Assembly (NCBI GenBank): GCA_009760855.2
Contig: WPIO01000005.1
Coordinates: forward strand, 9,311,501 to 9,375,500
DNA length: 64,000 bases
Direction of reading: 5' to 3'
Source: Cristatella mucedo
Taxonomy: Eukaryota; Bryozoa; Phylactolaemata; Cristatellidae
Part shown: positions 52,385 through 63,154 of the stretch, one piece after another
Layout of the letters: each line of letters opens with the position of its first letter
Position numbering within the stretch: position 1 is the first letter of the stretch
Position numbers and translations under genes: made by a program
The notes under the pieces: model-generated
The model's database searches: none
Told to the model about the DNA's origin: nothing
What the model saw: the letters and a program-made list of their open reading frames with translations, nothing else

Positions 52385-54565
52385 CTGCGCACAATAACAT
52401 TTTTATTGTATTCAATTTTCTGATATTCAAAAATATATATATTGCAATATTTAATTCAAAAATATAGTATATTACAATATTCTATGCCACCGATGCGATA
52501 TATATGCACATCTTACGCATCGCATATTGCAATTTATTGTCTGTAATTTTACCAATCCTCTTCATATTCTTCTTCGTTCTCTTCGTTATGATCAGCTGTC
52601 TCTGAGTCATTTTCATTTACTATCAAGGTGACCAGAGCCAAAGTCCACAGTAAGTTTTTTTGATTCAGAAAAAGCAGCACCTCCAAGGTTCTGGTTTGCA
52701 AACTACGACGTTGAGAACAGAACACTCACTTTGCCATATAGCATGTTCATCATGAGTTGTAAGAGTGTTATCCTTGTTTGCTTGTATTTGGACGATGGCC
52801 GTTTCCAAATCTTTGCTGTGGATGATATCTACATCATTGCCAAGATAGTGGTCGAAGGCATACTCTGGATATGAGTCAATGATCAATCGGAATAAAACAT
52901 CCAATTCTTTTAACGACATGTTTTGTCGCTGTAGCGTTATCATAACAGATTTGAAATCGGCCAATTCTTACTTGCGATTCCGAATATTTCTTTTCTGTCC
53001 AGCTGTGGGAGCAAGGTCAATTATTTTATTGTCTGCCTCATTAAGGTTGGAAGGAGTCTTTCGAAGCGCTGAAACATAACTGGAACGCCTGTCAAGCAGT
53101 TGACGTTGCGTTTGACTGGGTGCGGAGATGCCATCAAGCGAAATTGACCTGACTGTTTGAGTGTTGACAACTTTGACACGAGCTTCCCCTTCCAAATCAA
53201 CTCCATTTCAGTTAAGAGGAATGTGCTTATGCACGCCTCAACAGCCACATTAAAACGGTGACTTCGGCATCCCAGAAGTGGTACACCAAAAAGGTCCGCT
53301 GTTGCCTTGTTGGTTGAGAAGTTGTAGCCAATCAAACAGAAAAGAGGGGGTAGAGAGACAAAGAGTACCACTAAAGTGTCGATTTGATGAAATTCACATG
53401 GTTCTCGGCAGTAAAATTCGTCTCGTCAATGAGAGATGCGAAGGCCAACGGATGAAGTTCAGGATCAGCAGCACGCTCCTTGCCAGGGTAGACGATACAA
53501 AGACCAATAGAGTGTATTGAATCCTCAGACCAGCCATCAAACACAAGAGCAAAAGTGGTAGCAGTAGCGACATTGACAGATATCTTTTTTCCACCGCCTC
53601 CACCAGCTTGAGCATATACATGTCTTGGGTGTTTCGTTGACCGAGATCGGTTTCAGTTTCGTATTGCTTCGGGTGAGCTCTTTTTTGTAAAAGATCAAGT
53701 CGAGCTCATCCATGCCTATCCATTCCAGCCATTTGAATACATTGGTTGATCGACTATCAAGCACGTAATCCAAGGTGATCTGTTCAGATACTGATTGTCC
53801 AGTTCAGGTGATGACGCTTGCTGTTTTGGATTAGTCATCTCCATGTGCTTGTTGCGCCAAACAAAACATTTCTAGATAACTAGAAGGGTTCTGCTTGATG
53901 TGGGATATCCGATTCGTGTAGCCGAGCATAATGTTTTGTTTGCAAACAGTTGCACAAGTGCATTTCCACGTATTGGCTTCAGAATCAACAGGATTCTCGT
54001 CAAAGTAAAGCTGACAGACCTTCTTATTGTCAGGTGGGACTGCGGTGAGCCGGAATGGCTCACTGGATAAGGCGGTTGCTTTTCACGACATCGGCCCCGA
54101 GGTCCTGGGTTCGAATCCTGCGGTGGGCGATCCTTTATCGCCACTGCAAGCGGTGGTGATAGCCTTAAAGGCTCTTCTGTCGCTATACAAAAAGAGTCTG
54201 TTAAATCAGATCTTTTCAGATCGGATCAGATTTTCTTTTCTTTTAGGACGAGAACTTGAACTCGACATCGAAGTTGGCGACCTCTGAGACAAAAAAGGCC
54301 CCACGATTAATCACGATTGTGCAATTGAACAATTGTGATTGGTTAAAAATGATTTATATACGGATATATGTCCGGATATGATTTTAATTGGATCTTTTCA
54401 AATGTGAAAGTCAATTTATGTATTTTATGTATTATGTGTCACGTGACAGAGACGAATAGGTTTACAATAATACCTTAACATATTACAATATATTTTCAAA
54501 TATATTGGTATTGTCAAAAAAATCTGCACAATATATTGCAGCCAATATATTGCAGTATATTTAAT
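52385..54565 (-). mobile_element. hAT-type DNA transposon relic
   Basis: Transposase pieces in order on the minus strand: a BED-like finger (KCTC ... GYTNRISHIKQ, about 53880-54000), FALVFDGWSEDSIHS (about 53505-53550), YNFSTNKATADLFGVPLLGC then RSHRFNVAV (about 53240-53320), and a C-terminal block with DLETAIVQIQ (about 52765-52795). Frameshifts split the frame. AT-rich AATATATTGCA-type repeats lie at both ends (52.4-52.5 and 54.5 kb). Exact ends were not determined. Confidence 0.75.
54045..54212 (+). mobile_element. SINE1 inserted in the hAT relic
   Basis: GAGCCGGAATGGCTCACTGG (A-box region), CGGCCCCGAGGTCCTGGG, B box GGTTCGAATCC, GCCACTGCAAGCGGTGGTGA, and CGCTATACAAAAAGAGTCTG end. Confidence 0.92.
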
Positions 54566-54719
54566 CTACAACGTATTATATGTTGCTCAGCCTTGGGTGT
54601 AACAGGCTAGAGTATACTACTTGGCCAGAGTATACCCGGGGTTTGAAACGGCGTAGGCCACTTTATACCCCGGAGGTACATTATGGTCTAGGTCACTTTA
54701 TATCCATCCAGGCCAAATT

Positions 54720-55265
54720 ATATATATTTGAGCACGTGTCACCTTTGCTGAAAGAGCTAGGATGGTTGCCGGTTGAGCAAAGGAGACAGAGCAAAGTTCT
54801 TACGCTGACCCACAAGGCCCGCCTCGGCTTGGCTCCTTCGTACCTAGCTGAACTGCTGCATCAGTTTCAGCCTGTACGTGCCCTGAGGTCCTGTGTCGAC
54901 AATAAATTAGCTGTCCCATTCCTCCGCTTAAAGACAGTTGGCGACAGAAGCTTTATCTCTGCAGGTCCTAGACTGTGGAACTCGCTTCCACAATTCTTAC
55001 GCAACGACATCTACTCTCCAACTGCCGCCTATGGCACATCTTTTTCAGCGGTCCTGAACTGCTACTTCTATGCTAATCACTACCTCAACTGCTCTCCTAA
55101 CTCTGCTATGCTTCCCACTTTCTCTTTGTTGCGTGAGACGAAGTCTGTTGGCTACCGAATGCGTACCGAAAGCCGCTTAGGCTGTGAGTGCGCTATACAA
55201 AACTCTCCTGCGTAACACCCACATGGTCTTTATGACTTTGTGGAGTTATTGGCGGAGATACATAC
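54720..55265 (+). mobile_element. LINE-B 3' half with open RT C-terminus
   Basis: Begins at TTTGAGCACGTGTCACC, the same element position as the 37866 copy. ELGWLPVEQRRQSKVLTLTH ... [20 protein letters not shown] ... [16 protein letters not shown] stays open to its stop at 55215; a 211-codon frame includes 48 codons from the unrelated 5' flank. The 3' UTR ends TTATTGGCGGAGATACATAC. Confidence 0.93.
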
Positions 55266-56284
55266 ATACCCCGTCGCATCAATAGCTTTGAGCGATACAC
55301 ACACGCATCTTCACGCGATCACTCGCGAATCCGCGCCAGCGCCGAACCCGGGCACCTCATTCTGTGCTCTCCTCCGTTTTTATCGTAATGCGCTCATTAC
55401 TCCGATCTCTCGTCCGACGCCTCGTCTTTTCTACAAAGCTACTTCTTCAGTCCGAATGTGGGCCACCTTACGAGCGCCGAAAGCCGTCGGAAAGGTCCGC
55501 GTAAGCGGTAGAAAACTCTCCAGTGTAGCAATGTGCCTAGTCCTTGTGACTCTTCGCCTTTACAGGCGGCGAAACATGTACATACTGCGTAATTCCGAAC
55601 GGACCTCGATTTAATAAGAAATCTTGAAAACCAAGCATTCACTTTTTGAGTTGTAAGGGGGCCAACTGTGTCACCCTGCTGATTCGGGATTTTTGCTATG
55701 TGGCTTTAGATCCGCAAAACTGCTGCAAGTTTTGTATTTTATTTTTCCTTCGCTTCACCGCAAAGCAGACCATAAACACAGCTTCATCTGCCACTAAAAA
55801 CTGCTTTAATTATTCGAATTGAAATTTCCCCTTTTGTTTATACGCTTTTCAGATATCGGCAAAACTTCTTTGTTGGATGTAAGCGGTAATTTTTTGAGAG
55901 CATTTTCTGTTTGGCGAACTGCTACTGAACAATCTACAGTAACAATATATATATATATATATATATATATTTATTTATTGTATTAGGAGATATAGTTTAA
56001 CATTTTGTGCTCTGCGTCATCTTTTAGACTTGGTATATTCTGGCCTGTAGGGGTATAGTTTGGCCTGACCCATTCTACCTATTTTATCCCGGGGCTATAC
56101 AGTGGCCCAGGCTGTTTTAACACTGGGATATAAAGCCAGCTAAAGTAGCCGTTTTAATCCCGGGTATATTCTGAACGGGGAATGTGACTACTGCGTGGCG
56201 TGTTGTAACGCGTACTATCTGTTCGCATCCACCTATAAAAAAGCGTGCACCAGAATCTGCGAAACTCCTCCATTTAAAATAGCT
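55266..56284. other. Unassigned DNA with (AT)n
   Basis: A 124-codon plus frame (55240-55614) without a known domain; (AT)n at 55944-55970; odd CCCGGG-TATA phrases recur (TATACCCGGGG at 54634, TATCCCGGGGCTATAC at 56093, CCCGGGTATATTC at 56160). Confidence 0.45.
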
Positions 56285-56640
56285 GCGGTTATAATAATAA
56301 TAATAATAATAATAATTCACTTGATAAAGCGCCCTCAGAGAACTAAATCTCTCTCTAGGCGCTTTACATTTGCTGTAAAGTGAAATGCAATTGAATGGTA
56401 AGTAAAATCATGCTTGAAAAACAAACGAGATGAATAATATGGTTAGGGGTGACATACACAGGGTCAGCATGCAAATGTGGTTAGTGGCAGCATGCACAGT
56501 GTCAGCACGCATAAGCACATCGAGGACGAATCACAGGGACCCACTAAATGCTGTCCTAAATAGGTGTGTTTTCAGGTTCCTTTTAAATGTGGTCAGGTCA
56601 GGGGATGTTTTGACGCAGGTCGGGAGGAGTTATGGCAGCG
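56285..56640 (-). mobile_element. LINE-A 3' fragment
   Basis: (AAT)n, hairpin (AAAGCGCCCTCAGAGAACTA), 3' UTR and ORF end, truncated at about 56640. Nearly identical to the 47495 copy for some 330 bp, so both are fairly young. Confidence 0.92.
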
Positions 56641-56879
56641 CACCCAGGAAGCACACCAAAATACACCGCAGAAGTACTCGAAAAGCTTATGTACAGCTGC
56701 ACCCCACATTCTAAATTGTGAAGTCTGTCAAAGTTCTGCATTCACCTGACTGAAATCCTTGATTGTCTTACTTTTGAACGAAATGGCGAGCTCGAATATG
56801 TGACAACAAGCTCAGTTTCTAATTCCAATTATACTCAAACTGCACATCTACAGCGCTCGCCTCTGGCCGCTGATGAACA

Positions 56880-57020
56880 AACGGCATATCAAGTATATCA
56901 AACTGATGATCAATATCAAGTGATGATCAATATCAACTGATGATCAATATCAATGAAGTATATCAAGCATATCAAACGCTGATAAACAAACTGCATATCA
57001 AGCATATCAAGCTTGCGGTA
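56880..57020. repeat. Irregular ATATCAA / GATGATCAATATCAA repeat
   Basis: CTGATGATCAATATCAA occurs repeatedly at 56900-56955, with further GCATATCAA units up to 57010. Irregular spacing. Confidence 0.85.
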
Positions 57021-57109
57021 TATCCAGAAGCAATGAAGTACGTATCATTCGGTCTCCATCCGACCATTCTTATATAAGAAACTTGATCTAATAGTGGCAC
57101 TGAAACGTG

Positions 57110-59055
57110 CGAATACATAAATTCATCAGATTTTGCTAGCAAGTTTCAATCAGGATATAGGGCTACACACCCCATAGAAAATGCTCTCTATTGGGCTCAC
57201 ACTGACCTATTTAGCAATGCACATCAGTTTAGGGCCTTATAGCGGCTACTGCCGGATCTGTCAGCAGTATTTGCAACCGCTGATCATTGGCTTCTTTGAG
57301 AACTTTATGTGCATAGCAACACTGGCACATCGCTAAAGAGGGTTTGGCCTAACCTCTGTCAGAGATGTTGGAGTGAAAATGTGAGCAGCTGTCTGTCGTG
57401 TTGGAAGTCTCCTTCTTTCACTATCCCTACTGGCCTATGTGATTGCCAAATTGCCAGATTATCCACTACCCTCTGGCCTATGTGATTGCCAAATGCATTT
57501 TCGACTTTAATTTCTTCGCCGGTGACATTCAGCTCTTACTATTCTTCGACCCTTTTAAGCTTTGGTCCTAATCTAACACTCTTGATTCCCTAACATCTGC
57601 GTCGACGACATTCACGCTTGGATCTTTTCTGGTTAACTTAATGAAACCTTAAGATGTTAGGAGTAACCCGATCTGCTGCAGCAACCGAGAAACTGAATGC
57701 TTGCCTTGCCGATATTCGATCCTGGATGTCAGAAAACTTTCTGAAATTAAATAATGATAAAACCCAAACCCAACTGCTGCTCATAGGACACCCTAAGCGT
57801 GTGGCTAGATTAAAAGGCTTTACTCTTCTAATAGGTAATGCTATTGTGCGACCATCACCACGTGCTCGAAATTTAGGCGTCGTTTTCGACAACTGCCTCA
57901 GTTTTAAAAGCTTCATTCAGAAGACTGCTTCTACAGCTGACCATCACATCCGATCCCTATCCAAGATTAGGAGCTGTCTCTCACAGTTGCTTGTAAAAAA
58001 TTTAACTACCTCATTAGTTCTGTCTGGCTTGATTATTGCAATTCCTTATTGACTGGGCTGCCAAAGAAAGCTATTAGGCCACTGCAGCAGACTATGAACA
58101 TGGCTGCAAGAAAAGTCTTCAAGTCCCAGCGGTTTGAGCACGTGTCTCCTTTGTTAAAAGAGCTAGGATGGATGACGGTTGAGCAACGGATACAGAGCAA
58201 AGTTCTTACGCTGACCCACAAGGCCCGCCACGGCCCTGCTCCTTCGTACCTAGCTGAACTGCTGCATCAGTTTCAGCCTGTTCGCGCCCTCGGGTCCTGT
58301 GTGGACAATAAATTAGCTGTCCCATTCCTCAGCTTAAAGACCGTTGGCGACAGAAGCTTTAGCTGTGCAGGTCCTAGACTGTTGAACTCGCTTCCCCAAT
58401 TCTTACGCAACGACAACTACTTTCCTGCTGCCGACTATGGCTCATCCTTTTCAACGGTCCTGAGCTGCTACTTCCATACTAATCACTACCTCAAATGCTC
58501 TCGTGACTCTGCTATGCTTCCCACTTTGTCTTTTTTGCGTGAGACGAAGTCTGTTGGCTACCGAATGCGTACCGAAAGCCGCTTAGGCTGTGAGTGCGCT
58601 ATACAAAACTCTCCTGCGTAACACCCACGTGGTCTTTGTGACTTTGTAGAGTTACAGATGGAGATACATTACATAAGATGGGTTCTTCTACCATCAGCGA
58701 CGACTCTTTTCAATCTAGGCATGCTCGTCCAAAACGACAAGTCGTTAGATGGTCACATCTTTTCCTTTAACAAGTCGGCCTACTATCAGCTAAATAGCAC
58801 TGCCCAAAGCAGTGTCTACTTATAGAAGAGTACGACGGCCAAACTAGTTCGTGCCTTTGTGACACTAGGTCTAGATTATCGAAATTTGCTTTATTAAGGG
58901 CGGCGACGTGTAGCCTTAATTAGTGGCAACTGGTGCGAAGCTCAGGAGCTCGTCGGGTCTGTCGTCGACGATGTAGCTGCCACATCCCTCCACGTCTGTC
59001 TGAGCTTCACTGGCTGCCAATCAAGCATAGCATCGAGTTCAAGATCCCCAGTCAG
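57110..59055 (+). mobile_element. LINE-A relic split by a LINE-B insertion
   Basis: 5' part 57110-57656: LASKFQSGYRATHPIENAL-type RT start, then a decayed RT core. 3' part 58674-59055: NDKSLDGHI-like and AAATCCAC RT C-terminus ending LHWLPIKHSIEFK. Neither part is intact. Confidence 0.78.
57657..58673 (+). mobile_element. LINE-B insertion with 7-bp target-site duplication
   Basis: TAAGATG occurs immediately before (57650-57656) and after (58674-58680). The element is 5'-truncated within the RT (reads [55 protein letters not shown]), then after one frameshift runs open to 58621, with the 3' UTR and end GGAGATACATTACA. Confidence 0.95.
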
Positions 59056-59084
59056 CCAGCACAGGTAGCTTCACTTGCTTTTAC

Positions 59085-59240
59085 CAACTCACCAATCATA
59101 GCTCCCTTTTTTTTTACCAACCTAGCAATCCTAGCTCCCTCCTTTGCCAACCCACCAATCCTAGCTCCCTCGTTTACCAACCCACCAATCCTAGCTCCCT
59201 CGTTTACCAACCTACCAATGGTAGCTCCCTCTTTCGCCAG
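59085..59240. repeat. 30-bp tandem repeat, about five copies
   Basis: ACCAACCCACCAATCCTAGC/TCCCTCGTTT units repeat with exact 30-bp spacing in the middle three copies and decay at the edges. Encodes a P-I-L-A-P-S-F-T-N-P repeat in one frame. Confidence 0.93.
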
Positions 59241-59459
59241 TGCTTATGCTAGCGCATAACCCGCTCCTCAGAATCTGGTGGTCTGCTTGCCCCAAGGAAG
59301 AAGCAGAACCGGAAGTACTTCTTCTTCTTTCCGAAGTAGACTTGTAGATTCTCGGATGGATATGAGAAATAGGCAATTGCATGTCGTAAGGTCAAGCAAA
59401 TCCGCCTGCTAGTCCTCAAAGCCACTAGGACTAAGCGGATGTTGCGCGTGATAGCTTTC

Positions 59460-59540
59460 CACAGGGAACTCAAAGCCTAAGCGTCTGTCTTCACGCCTAC
59501 GGTAGCCAACAGACTTTATCTAACGCAACGGAAATAGAGT
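59460..59540 (-). mobile_element. LINE-B scrap
   Basis: Reversed AGCCTAAGCGTCTGTCTTC ... GGTAGCCAACAGACTTTATC block of the LINE-B 3' UTR. Confidence 0.75.
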
Positions 59541-59564
59541 GAGAAATAATTCCCGCGACTAGCT

Positions 59565-60080
59565 GCTAGACAATGCAACACAGCTGCCATTTCCGCAATA
59601 AGAATCGGCAACTGCGGCTTCGATTGCAGAGTGGTGTTCCGGGTTTACTCACCAATTGTCACAGGCTGTGCATGTGCACTCTCATGCTATGGGCTCCAAA
59701 GGCCCGAACCGCCGAGCCATCTTAAATATTCGAATTTTGATATAGCTGCCATTTCCAGAATAAACTTGTTTTGCCGCTAAATTTCATGCCGTTGCGCATG
59801 GGCGTTCTAATGCAATGGCCGCCGACGGCCCGGTTCACTGAACCCCCCTTATATTTTCGAACTGCAATACAGGTAAAAATGTGCACAGTATGCTATCTGC
59901 CGCTGCAAACATGATTCCACAGAATGCAAAACAAATTTAACTACCGAAACTCACATAATTCTGCATGCGCATTCTCGCGCCATGGCCTCCGGCAGCCCGG
60001 CGGCCCAGTGATGCGCCCTATTTGTTCGAACCTGTAATACGGCTGCAATTTCCAATTAAAGCGTCTGGCAGCTACGATTT
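59565..60080. repeat. Satellite-like array of diverged ~125-170 bp units
   Basis: GCTGCCATTTCC at 59583 and 59745 and GGCTGCAATTTCC at 60041; between them TGCATGCGCATTCTCGCGCC/ATGGCCTCCGGCAGCCC-type blocks repeat three times, each followed by an AT-rich TATTTTCGAA segment. The unit near 59870 lacks the first block. Confidence 0.8.
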
Positions 60081-60199
60081 CAAGTAATTATTTACAAAAA
60101 CCTGCGTTGCTAGGTAACCCGTGAATTTCTCACACCTATTGGTAGACGCGTTATAGTTATACACACGGCATCCACAGAGCCGCCGGTCGCTTGCTCTTT

Positions 60200-60560
60200 G
60201 ACGTTATAATAATAATAATAATACATTTGATACAGCGCCCTCAGAGAACTCAATCTCTTTCTATGCGCTTTACATTTGCTGCAAAGGAAGAATGATCGAA
60301 TGGTAATTGGCAGCATGTTCAATAAACAACAAGTCTAACATGGTTAGAGGTGACATGAACAGGGTCAGCATGCAAGTGCGGTTAGTGGCAGCATGCCACA
60401 GTGTCAGCTCGCATAAGCACATGTAGGACAAATCACAGGGACCCACTAAATGCTGTGATAAATAGATGCGGTTTTAGTTTCATTTAAATGTGGTCAAGTC
60501 AGATGTCATGACGCAAGTCGGGAGTGAGTCCTAGTCTTTGGGAGAATAAGCTGATGTTAT
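60200..60560 (-). mobile_element. LINE-A 3' fragment
   Basis: (AAT)n at 60208-60224, GATACAGCGCCCTCAGAGAA hairpin, 3' UTR, ORF end to about 60545. Confidence 0.88.
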
Positions 60561-62059
60561 GGAGCAAACAAACTGATGTGATCTTCACGATTAACATGCT
60601 ACGCCAACATTGTCTTTTTTTAGACCATTCCTTATTTGCGCATTCCTTAAAATTTGAATTATATTAACATATACTCTTGATTTTTGCCTCGTGCAGGCAC
60701 GTATTGGTTTACTCCCGGGGTGAGCTTGAGATGCGGTAACAGCTTTACCGGTCCACTATTCTGCTAATGTACACCCAGCATCATACTTTACTGTTATTGT
60801 AGCAAATACAGTGTCCTGAGCTCTTGGTCACGTGGAAATTATTTTGAACTTATCAAGAAAGTGTTCATCCTATGCAGTTTGCAACGAGCCGTTATGGAAT
60901 ACACTGCATTCGTTACGGCAGTGCGTCAAAAGCCTTAATGCAGAACGCTGCGAGAACACCCTTTTTCATCAACACATATTCTATCAATGGCGCACTCATA
61001 TATCTTTTAACAGTTCCTGTGGCATTCATAACAATAAAAAAGGAGAAAATTACTTAAGTGCAGCATTTTTGTTTGCTAGCACTTTTCCGCTTCAACGAAT
61101 TTCTCGCGATAAATGCTGTATGGTAAGGCACCGGCAGCAGCTGGAATTAAAGACGGCATCGTCATCGAGTGAGCAGCCATTTATGTGTAGGGTGAAGTCC
61201 GTTGACGCGATATATTTTTCAGTGCCACTTCCGCGATCTCTCTGTGCTCTTTCTACCTTTTTTTGGCCAGATTTTCGACCCGGCCGCTGTGACCGTGCAA
61301 ACTGTGTGACTGTCAAAAGAGCGTCCGTGTACACTGCGATGTCGTTTCTCTGCTTGCCTTTTTTTAGTGCACATTCGCTGTCGCCCGCTACCGTTCGCTC
61401 TTTTCCATCGAACGGCATTTGTACGGTGCCGCATAGACGCACATGCGTGCCGCATGCATGTCCGCGCATAGACGCACATGCGGTGCCGCACAGACGCGGA
61501 TGCGACTCGCGGAAATTATCGCGACCACCGATAGAATCAGACAGGGAAAAAGACAGGGACAGCTTCGATTGGCCGAACGGGAATCTTTGCAAGGTCACGG
61601 AATGCCCGTCCTTGGCACGGTGTCAGAGTTTCGGTCGAGCGTTTAAGGCTCCAGCATTACTGTTCGTCCGGAGCGCCGCGACGCACTTCGACCGGCGGAT
61701 CTACCTCGAACGCGCCAAGCTCTCAGCTCGGGTTTCAGTACTGTGGCAGTCAAGCATCGAAGGAGACCATTCGGTCTCTTGTAGCGAGCGCGACTCGTCA
61801 TTTATATCGACTCTTTATAATAAAATATATCAGTTATATCCTTTATAATCAATATATCCTTTATAATCAAATATATCTGTTGAATATATCACTATATCAT
61901 TATATTTTATCACTGTCTGCCTCTAGCCATCCCGACTTCGCAAATACAAGGTCAATTATTTCTTGTCAGTCCATAGCATGCATCCCCACTTTAGCTGTTA
62001 AATGTTCTACTTGATTGTGAATGGTCTCTGTACATATTTCTTGGAAATAGAGAGAGGGA
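60561..62059. other. Unassigned DNA with a 338-codon open frame and CpG-rich island
   Basis: 60832-61848 (+) is open for 338 codons, but no domain is recognised and a 168-codon frame overlaps on the other strand (61092-61598). 61.2-61.8 kb is CpG-rich, with imperfect CATAGACGCACATGCG repeats at 61433-61500. AT-rich TTTATAATCAATATATC repeats follow at 61830-61915. It could be a promoter island or first exon of a neighbouring gene, or non-coding. Confidence 0.35.
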
Positions 62060-62470
62060 GAGAGTTAGATGTAGAGAAGAGAACCCAAGGTCCAGCTCTG
62101 AGATACCCCATACTTTAAGGGTTCCCTAGACGACCGACAGTCGTTTACATCCAAAATTCTTGAGATCTCTCACCGAGGTAGGACCTAGCCCAGTTTACCG
62201 CTTTGCCAGTGATGCCTAGACGTGTGCAGACCTGCTCCGGAAGGTTCTAATGGTCAATAGTGTCGAACGCTGCCCATAGATCGATTAATCAGGGCTAGCA
62301 GAGAGGCCTTTACCCGAGCAGCATTGTTTATCCAAGGTTACTGTAAACCAAAAGCAGGGCATTTTTCCGTGGAAAGGTTAAATCTAAATCCTGATAAATT
62401 GCTAGCGAGATCTGATGACCAACTGACGATGTATTTGATTATTTGGTTGGCCTCCACCCCTTCAAGCGGC
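62060..62470 (-). mobile_element. LINE-A RT fragment
   Basis: CCCCATACTTTAAGGGTTCC, GTCGTTTACATCC, CGAGGTAGGACCTAGCCCAG, GCCAGTGATGCCTAGACGTG and ATGGTCAATAGTGTCGAACG match, in order, the minus-strand RT copy at 48750-48910. Confidence 0.82.
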
Positions 62471-63154
62471 TCTTTATTTTTCCCACGAGGTTAGCTATGC
62501 TTGCAAAGGTGCTTCATTGGCTGCAAAACTTCTACTGACTTTTATTGGAGCATTTCCCTCTAAGCCAGTGTCGTTAGACGCTTGCCAGAGATTTGCAGCA
62601 AGCGATTCCACGATCACCGTGTAGACCAATGTTAAAAGTACTAGCTCAGAAGGTGCAGCCAATATGTTCCTCATTACACGCACGTACTTTTCCAAAGTGA
62701 ATCGCCTCCTTTATGTGCCTATCAGTGTTACAACTGTAAATAATTACCGATGTACGAGGCACAAACCAAAGAGCTATACTCTTCATCCATTAACTAGAGG
62801 CCTACAAAGTAAGAAATTCCTATTTGTATTATTTACTCCTCCGGTTTACAATAAATCGTAATACCCTGTAACATCCAGCATGACTGAACTGCGTATGACC
62901 ACGAAGGAGCTTTGATAGCTCCAGCTTCTCCTACCAGATCAGGCGGTCTGAGCAGCCTTTTCAGCTTCCCTTGACTTGTAAAAGCTGCACAGCACGGTAA
63001 CAGTGGCAAAGCTCCTACAGTGCTGCAGGAACTATCTAAATTGACCATCACCCCTACCGTGAAATCTACGAACTTCGACAAATTCACTTACACAGTACGC
63101 TACCATCGTGTGAATGCTGTTCTAGAGAGCTCGTGTATTGTGGCAACACTAAAG
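62471..63154. other. Unassigned DNA
   Basis: Short frames only (62495-62695 and 62833-63087, both minus); no known domain. Confidence 0.4.
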
